Shown: piece by piece, positions 36,026 through 43,939 of the stretch
Numbering within the stretch: position 1 is the stretch's first letter
Layout: each line of letters begins with the position of its first letter
Assembly: GCF_010672525.1 (NCBI RefSeq)
Contig: NZ_JAAHGH010000028.1
Span: 1-64,000 of the forward strand
Length of the DNA: 64,000 bases
Direction: 5' to 3'
DNA from: Okeania sp. SIO2B3
Lineage (GTDB): Bacteria > Cyanobacteriota > Cyanobacteriia > Cyanobacteriales > Microcoleaceae
Made by a program: the position numbers and the translations under genes
Notes under the pieces: model-generated
The model's database searches: none
Told to the model about the DNA's origin: nothing
The model's input: only the letters and a program-made list of their open reading frames with translations

Positions 36026-37363
36026 CTATCGACTCAAACGCTGATAAACTGTCGCCAAACCATCCACATCCCCAACATTACCCGGAAATAAAACAACAGG
36101 TAACTCAGGAAATTGAGGATGCTCTGCGGGAGTCCGCACCATCGAACAACCAGCTAACACCTGACCCAATAACCTAGCAGTAGTTAAAGCCAAACCTTTA
36201 CTCAGAGTATCATTAGAAGTAATCCCACCTTTACTTATCAAAAATCCAATATCCTCCGGCAAACCCCGAACAATATCCATCAATAACTCAGAAACTGCCA
36301 CACCAAACTCCAAACGCACCTGCACATTTTCAAAAGTCAACTCCTCACGACTGGTATAAACCACAGGTGTTTTCCCTTCTGCATGAACAGCATGAACTTT
36401 TTCGAGAATATTCTTGAGTAAAGTTGTTCTCTGTTCCCCAGACTCCTCAACTAAATGAGACACATTTACTTCTACACCCACTACATCAGACTCTTGTAAT
36501 AACCTTTCCAACTGTTGGGTAGATTTCTTAACATGAGAACCCACAATAATTACACCTGGTTTCCCACTCCTGACATACTGCCTCATTTCCTCAGCAGCTA
36601 TAGGTTGATTTCCCAAAGCAGCTAAAGAAGTTAAAATACTTGCAGCACTCCGCAACAGAAACTTTTTACCTTGACTAGCTGCTGCCAACAAATCATTAGC
36701 AAACTTGTCTAAGTCGCCTTGAGTTTCACCATCCACAACCCCACATTGGTTATTAGTCAATTTCATTAAACGTTCTAAACTACCAGAGCGAATATCATCA
36801 AGTGTAAATCTTTCTACAGCTTCAGCTTTGATTTTACCTGTGGTTTTTTCTTCCACATAATCAGGTAAATAACTGTAGGTATAGCCAAATACCGAATCTT
36901 TAGCAAATTCTGTTTCGTGAACTGGGGTTTCTACACCATTAACCATCAAATAGTGGATGCTGTTGCGGGTGACTCTCCCACCTTCAAAAAATGCTGGAAC
37001 TAGGAAATGAGCATCAAATGGACCAAGTTCGGCTGCTATGACATCTGTTTCTATGGGATAATGACCCCGTAGAGTAGAGTCGGAACGACTGACGACTAAA
37101 AAATCTTGGATATTTGATTGAGCGATCGCTTCGGTCAAGTTATGTGTAACTTCTCGTGTCACATTAGCTGCTTGGTCTGGGGTCAGAGCACGAGTATTGG
37201 AGAGAATAAAAAATATGGGAGATTCATCAAGTAATCCTAACTTAAGGGTTTCTACATCCCACTTAGTCAGAAGTAGACAACTATGAACAGTTTGGGAACC
37301 TGTTGGGTCATCATCTAGTACAATAATTTTTGGTTGGCTGGTAGTCATGTTTTTTTTGCTCAT
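36026..37363 (-). CDS. Four-carbon acid sugar kinase family protein
   Basis: A 445-aa protein of the former DUF1537 family (OtnK/DtnK-like). The N-terminal domain has IIVLDDDPTGSQTVHSCLLL, VVSRSDSTLRGHYPIETD and DAHFLVPAFFEGGRVT; the C-terminal nucleotide-binding domain has VIIVGSHVKKSTQQ, FLISKGGITSNDTLS and LPVVLFPGNVGD. Characterised members phosphorylate D-threonate, D-erythronate or related acids in catabolic operons. No aldolase or dehydrogenase partner is nearby, so the substrate is open. Length is standard. An in-frame second Met (residue 6) is an alternative start. Confidence 0.88.
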   Translation of the reverse strand: MSKKNMTTSQPKIIVLDDDPTGSQTVHSCLLLTKWDVETLKLGLLDESPIFFILSNTRALTPDQAANVTREVTHNLTEAIAQSNIQDFLVVSRSDSTLRGHYPIETDVIAAELGPFDAHFLVPAFFEGGRVTRNSIHYLMVNGVETPVHETEFAKDSVFGYTYSYLPDYVEEKTTGKIKAEAVERFTLDDIRSGSLERLMKLTNNQCGVVDGETQGDLDKFANDLLAAASQGKKFLLRSAASILTSLAALGNQPIAAEEMRQYVRSGKPGVIIVGSHVKKSTQQLERLLQESDVVGVEVNVSHLVEESGEQRTTLLKNILEKVHAVHAEGKTPVVYTSREELTFENVQVRLEFGVAVSELLMDIVRGLPEDIGFLISKGGITSNDTLSKGLALTTARLLGQVLAGCSMVRTPAEHPQFPELPVVLFPGNVGDVDGLATVYQRLSR

Positions 37364-37428
37364 TATCTATAGAAGTTTATACCGAGATTATTACGAAGTC
37401 AAAAGTCACTAGAATCAATAGCAGGATA

Positions 37429-37986
37429 TCAAGGCAAAAGCATTTTTGTAATGGATAAAGAAACTGATGGAAAATTCAAGGGATTAATTACTTCACTATC
37501 GGACAAAACAGTTTCAGATTGATAACCTCCTGGTGTAGGATGACGATATATATAAGCTTGGCGTTGGACTACATCTAAAACCCAATATTCCGGAATATTT
37601 GCTCCAGCATAGATAAGTGTTTTTTCTTGCCGATCTATTCTCAAGGTAGTATCGGAAATTTCAATTAAAAAGAATATTTCCTGTGGACTAGGGTGGCGAA
37701 CGCCATAAGCTTTGGGATCGATATGAACTACTGCAATATCCGGTTCTGGTTCAGAATTTGATAATGTAACTGGTAACTGCATCCTAATATGAGCTTGCTG
37801 AGTTAATTGAGACTTTAAATAATCTGATGTCCGTTGAGTTGTTGCAGTATGAGGAGCACGTTGGGGATTCGTTTTGATGATACGACCTTCTAATAGTTCG
37901 ACGCGGGATTCTGGTGTCAGAATACCACAATCTATCATTTGATGATACTCTGCTACTGTCCACAAATGAATTTTGCTTGTTGTCAT
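37429..37986 (-). CDS. Uma2 family (DUF820) putative endonuclease
   Basis: A 185-aa Uma2 protein from a different subfamily than the one at 17073: WTVAEYHQMIDCGILTPESR, VELLEGRI, EPDIAVV (conserved Asp), FFLIEISDTTLRIDRQEKTL (Glu and Lys) and IPEYWVLDV. A PD-(D/E)XK-like nuclease fold is predicted, and the biological role is unsettled. It is on the same strand as the sugar-acid kinase gene, 65 bp upstream of its start, but functional linkage is doubtful. Confidence 0.87.
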   Translation of the reverse strand: MTTSKIHLWTVAEYHQMIDCGILTPESRVELLEGRIIKTNPQRAPHTATTQRTSDYLKSQLTQQAHIRMQLPVTLSNSEPEPDIAVVHIDPKAYGVRHPSPQEIFFLIEISDTTLRIDRQEKTLIYAGANIPEYWVLDVVQRQAYIYRHPTPGGYQSETVLSDSEVINPLNFPSVSLSITKMLLP

Positions 37987-38253
37987 TAGTTTAATTTCCT
38001 GTTTTTGATAATTTCTATAATTACTTCAAGACTTTAATCTCCCCTACTCCCCTGCTCCCCTACTGCCAACTAAGTAACTGAGAGTTAAGTTTAATGGTGA
38101 AAATCCTATTATTATTGATTTTAGCTGAAATTTTATGGCTAGAATTAGATTGTGTTGTTTAATTTTTAACTTTTTTGCAGGTAAGAGTTTCTTTGGCTGA
38201 GATGAAAAAGGAATTTTTGGGGTAGAATAATGTAGATTTATGGTTGGGTTGTT

Positions 38254-38379
38254 ATGGGTAATGAGGGTATGAGTGCTGGTCAGTTGTTGAAGCAGGCTAA
38301 TCAGTTGAAGAGAGCGGGGAGGTTGGATGAGGCGATCGCGGAGCAAGTTCGGCAGTTACATTGCTCTTTAGTTGTGTAG
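38254..38379 (+). pseudogene. 5' fragment of the TPR gene, copy 1
   Basis: Encodes MGNEGMSAGQLLKQANQLKR and AGRLDEAIA, identical to the first 29 residues of the TPR protein at 40200, then leaves the TPR sequence (EQVRQLHCSLVV) and stops. The 70 bp upstream are shared with copy 2 at 39285. Confidence 0.75.
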
Positions 38380-38518
38380 GTGCAAGATATTGATTGAGAA
38401 TCTTTACCAAAATAATATGGGTCTAAAACCCTGCCTTTTAAGGCCAAATATTTTTGGAGAGTTGCTTAAATCCCCTACTTCCCCTCCCCTCCTGGGAGGG
38501 GTGGGTTAACTTCTGTAC

Positions 38519-38542
38519 GGGCGAATGGCCATTCGCCCCTAC
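38519..38542. repeat. Palindrome with GGGCGAATGGCCATTCGCCC core
   Basis: Perfect 20-bp palindrome followed by ctac. The 20-bp tandem unit at 51741 and the ttcgcccctac after it appear to be built from the same element. Confidence 0.65.
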
Positions 38543-38548
38543 TGACTT

Positions 38549-38920
38549 CTAACTTCTGACTTCGTCAAGGCTGACTCTTGATAGGGGTTCTAAGGGAGAA
38601 ATGATGGGATCGAAGCGACAATAACACAGGATTATTGCTTTTTTAGAGCTATCGTCGCCACCAGGAAGGTACTCTTCTAGTCTACTTATTACCCAGTCTC
38701 CTTCTCTAACGTGGGTGGAACTTCCAGGGAATTTGGGGTCGATGAATTCTTCTACTTGCAAAAATTGTCTGAGGCGATCGCCTATTTTAGGTTTTGCTCC
38801 TGTGCTGGTGTAGTCCCATTGTTCGTCTAGAATGTCTGTTAAGCCACCCATTGGTAGTTTGCGATTTTCCCATCCGGGTTGATCTGGTTCAGCAATAAAG
38901 ATTATCCATGTTTCACTCAT
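38549..38920 (-). CDS. Hypothetical 123-aa protein
   Basis: Not recognised. A soluble, acidic protein: WIIFIAEPDQPGWENRKLPM, GLTDILDEQWDY, GDRLRQFLQVEEFIDPKFPG, STHVREGDWVISRLEEY and a Cys-containing CYCRFDP near the end. The motif GDWVI with preceding beta strands may be a small beta-barrel, but this is a guess. GGAGG lies 10 bases before the ATG, inside the 3' end of a 56-aa gene just upstream, so the two form a mini-operon. Confidence 0.6.
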   Translation of the reverse strand: MSETWIIFIAEPDQPGWENRKLPMGGLTDILDEQWDYTSTGAKPKIGDRLRQFLQVEEFIDPKFPGSSTHVREGDWVISRLEEYLPGGDDSSKKAIILCYCRFDPIISPLEPLSRVSLDEVRS

Positions 38921-38922
38921 TT

Positions 38923-39093
38923 TTATTTTTCCTCCGTGAAAGTTGTTTGTTCACCTTCAAAAATACAATCGACTTTGAGTATTTTGTCTTTTGTTGCTTC
39001 TATTCTAATGAGTTTCCACCCGTTCAACTTTGCCATTTTTTTACATTGTTCTTTATTGGTGGCAGAGTGACGATTTTCCTCTTTTTTAGTCAT
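38923..39093 (-). CDS. Small 56-aa protein, first gene of a two-gene operon
   Basis: From ATG 39093: MTKKEENRHSATNKEQCKKM, AKLNGWKLIRIEATKDKILK, VDCIFEGEQTTFTEEK. The protein is basic then acidic, with no known motif. It ends 2 bp before the start of the 123-aa gene, and its last codons carry that gene's Shine-Dalgarno, which makes translational coupling likely and supports this being a real gene despite its size. Confidence 0.55.
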   Translation of the reverse strand: MTKKEENRHSATNKEQCKKMAKLNGWKLIRIEATKDKILKVDCIFEGEQTTFTEEK

Positions 39094-39284
39094 GTATAGA
39101 GCTAATTTTTTTTATTAGCCTTCTATTATATAGCATTTTCAAATTTTAGTAGATTAAAAATAATAGAAGTTAAAGACTATGCCCTATTCTCTATTCCTGA
39201 AATAAGAAAGTTTCTTTGACTTAGATGAAAAAGGAATTTTTGGGGTAGAATAATGTTTTTGAGTAGATTTATGGTTGGGTTGTT

Positions 39285-39350
39285 ATGGGTAATGAGGGTA
39301 TGAGTGCTGGCCAGTTGTTGAAGCAGGCTAATAGGTTGAAGAGGTTTTAA
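39285..39350 (+). pseudogene. 5' fragment of the TPR gene, copy 2
   Basis: Encodes MGNEGMSAGQLLKQANRLKR then F and a stop. The coding start and about 60 bp upstream (gatgaaaaaggaatttttgg, ggttgggttgtt) match copy 1 at 38254. It sits upstream of xisH. Confidence 0.72.
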
Positions 39351-39435
39351 CTGGTTTATATTTTGTTACATAGTGAGGTTTATTTGTGCCTACTTACTTA
39401 ATTCTCAGATTAATAATAGTTTTAATTTTAGTTCT

Positions 39436-39855
39436 ATGCCAGCCAAAGACATTTTTCATAATGCTATTAAATCAGCTTTAATCAAAGATGGTTGGCAAAT
39501 TACTGACGATCCTCTATTTATTAAGGCCAGTACCAGAATATCTCTGTATATTGATATTGGTGGTAAACGAGCTATTGGAGCAGAAAAAGAAGGGAAAAAA
39601 ATAGCAGTAGAAATAAAAAGTTTTTTGGGAATGTCGCCTTTGGCAGAATTTCATACAGCCCTTGGTCAATTTCTTAACTATGTGTTAGCTTTAAGGATAA
39701 ATCAGCCTGAACGAGTTTTGTATTTGGCAATTACTGAAGATACTTATAGAGATTTTTTTAGCGACCCCTTTATTCAACTTTCTGTAAGTACTTATCAAGT
39801 TAAACTACTAATTTTTAATCCGTCAGAAGAGATAATTGTTTTATGGAGCGATTAA
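39436..39855 (+). CDS. xisH: XisH family protein
   Basis: A 139-aa XisH protein: MPAKDIFHNAIKSALIKDGW, ITDDPLFIKA, then the nuclease-like core AIGAEKEGKKIAVEIKSFLG and FHTALGQFLNYVLAL. XisH and XisI were named as factors needed for excision of the fdxN element in Anabaena, but the pair is widespread without any such element; the fold is PD-(D/E)XK-like (Glu-x-Lys visible). The ATG at 39436 is where all homologues begin. The start codon of xisI lies inside this gene (13-bp overlap), so translation is probably coupled. Confidence 0.88.
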   Translation: MPAKDIFHNAIKSALIKDGWQITDDPLFIKASTRISLYIDIGGKRAIGAEKEGKKIAVEIKSFLGMSPLAEFHTALGQFLNYVLALRINQPERVLYLAITEDTYRDFFSDPFIQLSVSTYQVKLLIFNPSEEIIVLWSD

Positions 39856-40175
39856 ATTATCAAGAAATTGTTTCCCAAATAGTTAAAGAACACTATCAAT
39901 ATCATAGTCAGGATTCAGAATATGAAACACAACTGATTTTAGATTCAGAAAGAAATCACTACCTTTTAATTTCTTGGCGTTGGCAAGATGAAAAACGAGA
40001 TTATGGCTGCCCTATTCATGTTGATATTAAAGATAACAAAATTTGGATTCAGCAAGATTTTACTGAGCCAGGAATTGCTCAACAATTATTAGATTTAGGT
40101 GTGCCTAAGTCTGATATTGTTTTGGCTTTTCGCTCCCCTTATGTGCGACAGTTTTCGGATTTTTCTGTAAATTAA
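39843..40175 (+). CDS. xisI: XisI family protein
   Basis: A 110-aa XisI protein: LNYQEIVSQIVKEHYQYHSQ, ETQLILDSERNHYLLISWRW, CPIHVDIKDNKIWIQQDFTE, and the family's end with LDLGVPKSDIVLAFRSPYVR. It forms a complex with XisH in the family model. The pair could also behave as a toxin-antitoxin-like or nuclease-chaperone couple; neither has been settled. The TPR gene follows 24 bp downstream. Confidence 0.9.
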   Translation: MERLNYQEIVSQIVKEHYQYHSQDSEYETQLILDSERNHYLLISWRWQDEKRDYGCPIHVDIKDNKIWIQQDFTEPGIAQQLLDLGVPKSDIVLAFRSPYVRQFSDFSVN

Positions 40176-40199
40176 TGATAAATTCAAAGTCAAATAATC

Positions 40200-41300
40200 A
40201 TGGGTAATGAGGGTATGAGTGCTGGCCAGTTGTTGAAGCAAGCTAATCAGTTGAAGAGAGCGGGGAGGTTGGATGAGGCGATCGCTCTTTACCATCAGCT
40301 TATTGAAATTAATCCTAATTTTGCTTGGGCATATAATAATTTGGGTGATGCTTTTGTTAAGCAGGGAAACTTTGATGAGGCTGCTGTTGAGTATCAAAAG
40401 GCGATTGAAATTAATCCTAATTCTGCTTGGTTTAATATAAATTTAGGTCGTTTGTTTATTGAGCAAGGTTGTTTTGAAGAGGCTATAGGTTATTTTAGGC
40501 AAGCGGTTCAAAGCAAGCATAATTTGTTATGTGAATTGAATGGTAAGCATGAAGAATGTGCTTCAAATCTCTCTGCACTAACTGTAAATAATGAGCTTTT
40601 CCCAGAGAATTTATACTTTCGAGAGGAAACCGACTCTCAATGGCAGTTTGGTGACTTGGATAACCTGGCAAAGTTAACTCCTGAAACATTACGAAACCAG
40701 CCGGAAAGATCTAAAGTTGCCGTTTTTGTGGCGATCGCTCACCTTTACCAAGGGGATATTCAGGCAGCACGACATTGCATTGGTCTTGCACGAGATTGGG
40801 GTTTGAGCCAACAAAGTATCAGTCAAATAATTGTTTCTGGCTTACATAAGTGGTTTGCTTGTTCTGCTACATTTACTGGCGTTCGTAACTTTTGGTACAT
40901 TGGGGACTGGGAAGCTCTAGTTCAGTTGGACAAGGCCGATCTGTTTCAGCGTCCCGAACGTGCTAAACTAGCTCTGTTAGTTGCTGCAGGTTATCAACAA
41001 CTGGGGAATATAAATGCTTTACGACGCTGCACAGATTTAGCCCTAGAATGGGGTTGCAGCAATGGTCTAGTTTATCGAGTTTTGACTTCTGGTATATATA
41101 ATCTGTTTGGACGGGGAGCTGCTGTTGCCCGTCGGTACAAGGTGTCTTTAAAGTATTTTAAATCGGCTTTTGCGGTTATGGAAATTGCAGATAATCTCCA
41201 GGGAACTTTGCTGAAGTCGCGAATCAAAATGCAAATTGGACAAATACCTTCTCTTAATAATCAAAGGGTTATCAATTTAGTGTTAAACTCAGACAAATAA
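40200..41300 (+). CDS. TPR protein
   Basis: A 366-aa protein. The first 110 residues hold about three TPRs (QLLKQANQLKRAGRLDEAIA, INPNFAWAYNNLGDAFVKQG, INPNSAWFNINLGRLFIEQG). The rest (about 150-330) consists of two longer repeats of another helical type with LATLxPExLxxQPER-like and GDWEALVQLDKADLFQRPER motifs, each followed by VAxAHLYQG-type helices; I do not recognise this second domain. TPR proteins of this type accompany glycosyltransferase genes in filamentous cyanobacteria, and the glycan operon lies convergent just downstream. The 5' module exists twice more, truncated, at 38254 and 39285. Confidence 0.78.
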   Translation: MGNEGMSAGQLLKQANQLKRAGRLDEAIALYHQLIEINPNFAWAYNNLGDAFVKQGNFDEAAVEYQKAIEINPNSAWFNINLGRLFIEQGCFEEAIGYFRQAVQSKHNLLCELNGKHEECASNLSALTVNNELFPENLYFREETDSQWQFGDLDNLAKLTPETLRNQPERSKVAVFVAIAHLYQGDIQAARHCIGLARDWGLSQQSISQIIVSGLHKWFACSATFTGVRNFWYIGDWEALVQLDKADLFQRPERAKLALLVAAGYQQLGNINALRRCTDLALEWGCSNGLVYRVLTSGIYNLFGRGAAVARRYKVSLKYFKSAFAVMEIADNLQGTLLKSRIKMQIGQIPSLNNQRVINLVLNSDK

Positions 41301-41349
41301 GAATGTCTATTTAGTAAGGTGAAAGAGTCGGTTTACTACTTCGTGGCTT

Positions 41350-42399
41350 TCAGAGGCGATCGTGGGTAGGATTTTGTAGATATAGTTCCTGGAGATGATT
41401 AAGTGCTTTATCAGCACGCAGGATTTCTTTTTCCATTTCTGATAATCGCTGATTTTCCCGTTCGAGTTCTCCAATGCGTTTTTGTAGTTTAGGGATTTCG
41501 GCTTGTTTTTCTTTGGCAGTCTGAAGCTGTTCTCTGAGGTTGGCAACGCGGGCAATGTTTTCTTGGGCGATTAAATACCATCCTTTGAACCCGTCCATTG
41601 CTTGGCGACATTCTTTGACGACAGCCATGAGGCTGGTGCGATCGAAGTCTGCTCCTCGGCAATCTTTGAGGACATCATAGAGTTTGAGTACATATTGATT
41701 TTGGATTTGATAATCTTCATGTACTGAGCGGTTTAAATTGGGTTTAATGACCTGACCAAGAACTTCCTTCACATCCCCAGTAAAATATTGGTCTAGTCCC
41801 GTGTAGGACAAAATCTCCTCAGCTATTTTGGTCGGCTCACTGAACCAGTCTTCGTAGTGGACAATGAAACAATCAGCGCCACTATGGTGCAGCGCATCAA
41901 TGGTGCGAGTTAGCCATGCTAGCTCAGATATATGTTCAGACTCGTTATACTGCCTGGAAAAAGACAAAACTATAGGACTTGGATTGCGCATAGCCAAGAT
42001 AAAAATCGGCTTAACTTTTAAAGGATTAAATAATCTAAACCACAAAGGAAGAAAGGCATTTGTTAGAGTATCTTTGAATCCCCAAATATTAGTAGCAGAA
42101 TCAAACCGTTGACTTAGTATTCGACTTAACTTAAATCTAGCCTCGTTTACTGAATTGGTATTCATCCATTCCTCCGGTAAAGGCAAATAAGCATGAGTAC
42201 CTAATTCACGTAATAAATTGCGATGTATATTTACAATATCCGCATCTTCAAAAAGACCTTCTGGATTGCTGACATTTGCCGGGATCAAATTTTCCGAAAC
42301 GCTCATGCCTATTGATTCTAAGACTTGCATCAATAGTGAGGTTCCCGATCTACCAGAACCTAGTACAACAATAACACGCTTTGTTTTTGTTTCTTGCAT
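41350..42399 (-). CDS. Sulfotransferase family protein with C-terminal coiled coil
   Basis: A 349-aa protein. The N-terminal PAPS-binding loop is VVLGSGRSGTSLLMQVLESI (13-32), followed by ENLIPANVSNPEGLFEDADI and a mid-protein FILAMRNPSPIVLSFSRQY resembling the 3'-phosphate binding segment RNPxxxxxS. Residues 285-340 are a coiled coil (REQLQTAKEKQAEI, LEKENQRLSEMEKEI type). It would transfer sulfate from PAPS to a sugar hydroxyl. It is the last gene of the glycan cluster, 350 bp after the preceding intact gene. The acceptor is unknown; related proteins occur in polysaccharide and glycoprotein loci. Confidence 0.78.
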   Translation of the reverse strand: MQETKTKRVIVVLGSGRSGTSLLMQVLESIGMSVSENLIPANVSNPEGLFEDADIVNIHRNLLRELGTHAYLPLPEEWMNTNSVNEARFKLSRILSQRFDSATNIWGFKDTLTNAFLPLWFRLFNPLKVKPIFILAMRNPSPIVLSFSRQYNESEHISELAWLTRTIDALHHSGADCFIVHYEDWFSEPTKIAEEILSYTGLDQYFTGDVKEVLGQVIKPNLNRSVHEDYQIQNQYVLKLYDVLKDCRGADFDRTSLMAVVKECRQAMDGFKGWYLIAQENIARVANLREQLQTAKEKQAEIPKLQKRIGELERENQRLSEMEKEILRADKALNHLQELYLQNPTHDRL

Positions 42400-42508
42400 A
42401 TTTATTTTAAATGTATGTAATTAAAGTTAAGTAGAAATTTTGAACTATGCTTTTTAATGCAACCCCAAGACCTGAATGCTTACGAATTTACATTCTCACA
42501 ATATCAAA

Positions 42509-42735
42509 TCATGCTAGGGGGTAGTTGTTTTCATCAAATTCTTCTAGCAATGGGGATAACACCTCTTCCAGATGGGTAGCAATGACCTTAGTACTTCAGA
42601 GTTGGGATGTCCATCCAGGCTATTCGCAAAGAACAAACGCTCCGGTTGTTTTGACAGCACCTCTATCATATCGGTTTAGCGAACATTATGTTCGCTAAAC
42701 AAAGCTTTCAGCTCCTTCTTGTGTAAATTACTTAT
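42509..42735 (-). pseudogene. Remnant of a gene in the glycan cluster
   Basis: Reading the minus strand: KKELKALFSEHNVR, a TAA stop, TDMIEVLSKQPERLFFANSL, DGHPNSEVLR, a frameshift, then IATHLEEVLSPLLEEFDENN and YPLA before TGA. The sequence looks coding but is broken twice. The family is not recognised; it is probably the 3' end of a former enzyme gene between the GT-B gene and the sulfotransferase gene. Confidence 0.4.
42674..42700. repeat. Perfect 27-base inverted repeat
   Basis: Arms GTTTAGCGAACAT and ATGTTCGCTAAAC around a single T. It lies in the decayed gene and contains that gene's stop codon; it could now act as a terminator or protein-binding site. Confidence 0.5.
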
Positions 42736-42751
42736 TATCTCATACTATCGT

Positions 42752-43939
42752 TCACTTCCTCCAAGTTTTATACGTTGCATTTGGCATACGCATACATTCA
42801 AAAGGGAGGTATGGTGTAATCACATCGACTGAAATATCAAACTTATTCAAACTGCTGAGTAAACGACGGATGCGATCATTGCGACGTATATCTTTAACCG
42901 CTATCAACAAACATTTGGTTGCACTTGGTTTCGCTTCTTGCAGATACTCTAAAAATTTTTTTTCTTCTGACTCCCAACAAAAAATTTTAGATGCATTATT
43001 AACAGACTTCTTTAAAAAAACCATATCTCTAATTGTTAAAATTAAAGTTTCTTTTATAGATTCAGGTGTTGTTTTGGGGATGACTTTTCCAACATTATAG
43101 CGTTTAATAAACTCAGCAATTTCAGTACCATCAAAGCCTAAAACAGGTACTTTGGCTGCAACCGCATCAAAAATTCTATTGGGTAAAGAGTGCTTATGGT
43201 TATCAATTACTGGTTCTAGTAAACATAGGGCAATATCAGCTTCTCGTGTGATAGGAAGAACTAGATCTGGATCAAGCATATCTGTGATAAAAAAGCGGTA
43301 GGACACCTGCAACTGCTCGGCTAAAAGAATCACATTATCATACAATTCCGGCACTACGTCGCCGAGTACGATCAGCTTAAATCTTTCATCCAACAGCGGT
43401 AAAGTGGATACCATTAATTCTACTCCACAATTACTATATGCTCTATTTGAATATAGTAGTATTATATCATCACTAGACAAGTTATACTTTTGTCTTAGAT
43501 AAGAACCCTTTTCTAGTTCGACATACTCTCTACAATTGCGAAGCAACTCCATAGGTACATTACAACCAAGATTCCGCATTATATCTATTTGACCTTGACT
43601 CGATGCAAAAATGTAGTCAAAATGATTGGCAACATTGGCAGCATAAAGTGATGTTAAATTGCATGATATTAAACTTTGAAAAGCCATCTCTCTTAGGCTA
43701 ATTGATGTTCGTTCCTTAAAGATTGGATATTCAACGACATCAAGTATTTTTAAAGGATTACAAAAATGCTCAGATACATATAATCCTGCCAATCCAGAAG
43801 TGTATGTTTCATGAGCCAGAACAATATCATAATCGCACTCAAAATCAATATACTCTAGTGTTATTCGATAAGCATCCATGCCTTTTTTTAGGCGCGAAAA
43901 AAGCAAATCATTGCGTATCTCTTTGGAACTGTTCTTCAT
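42752..43939 (-). CDS. GT-B fold glycosyltransferase (GT4-like)
   Basis: A 395-aa protein. The N-terminal half has DIVLAHETYTSGLAGLYVSE and FDYIFASSQGQIDIMRNLGC; the C-terminal half has DIILLYSNRAYSNCGVELMV, FKLIVLGDVVPELYDNV, ADIALCLLEPV, NRIFDAVAAKVPVLGFDGTE and IAEFIKRYNVGKVI, the usual donor-binding face of GT4-type enzymes. Donor and acceptor are not readable from sequence. Its ATG overlaps the stop of the preceding glycosyltransferase gene (ATGA, 4 bp), showing translational coupling. The C-terminal 50 residues (CLLIAVKDIRRNDRIRRLLS, SLNKFDISVDVITPY) look like the start of another N-terminal GT-B domain, so the end may be truncated. Confidence 0.78.
   Translation of the reverse strand: MKNSSKEIRNDLLFSRLKKGMDAYRITLEYIDFECDYDIVLAHETYTSGLAGLYVSEHFCNPLKILDVVEYPIFKERTSISLREMAFQSLISCNLTSLYAANVANHFDYIFASSQGQIDIMRNLGCNVPMELLRNCREYVELEKGSYLRQKYNLSSDDIILLYSNRAYSNCGVELMVSTLPLLDERFKLIVLGDVVPELYDNVILLAEQLQVSYRFFITDMLDPDLVLPITREADIALCLLEPVIDNHKHSLPNRIFDAVAAKVPVLGFDGTEIAEFIKRYNVGKVIPKTTPESIKETLILTIRDMVFLKKSVNNASKIFCWESEEKKFLEYLQEAKPSATKCLLIAVKDIRRNDRIRRLLSSLNKFDISVDVITPYLPFECMRMPNATYKTWRK

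Noticed and set aside
39436-40175. xisHI as evidence for an fdxN-type DNA element in this window
   Set aside because: No xisF/xisA recombinase, nifD/fdxN gene fragment or element borders are visible.
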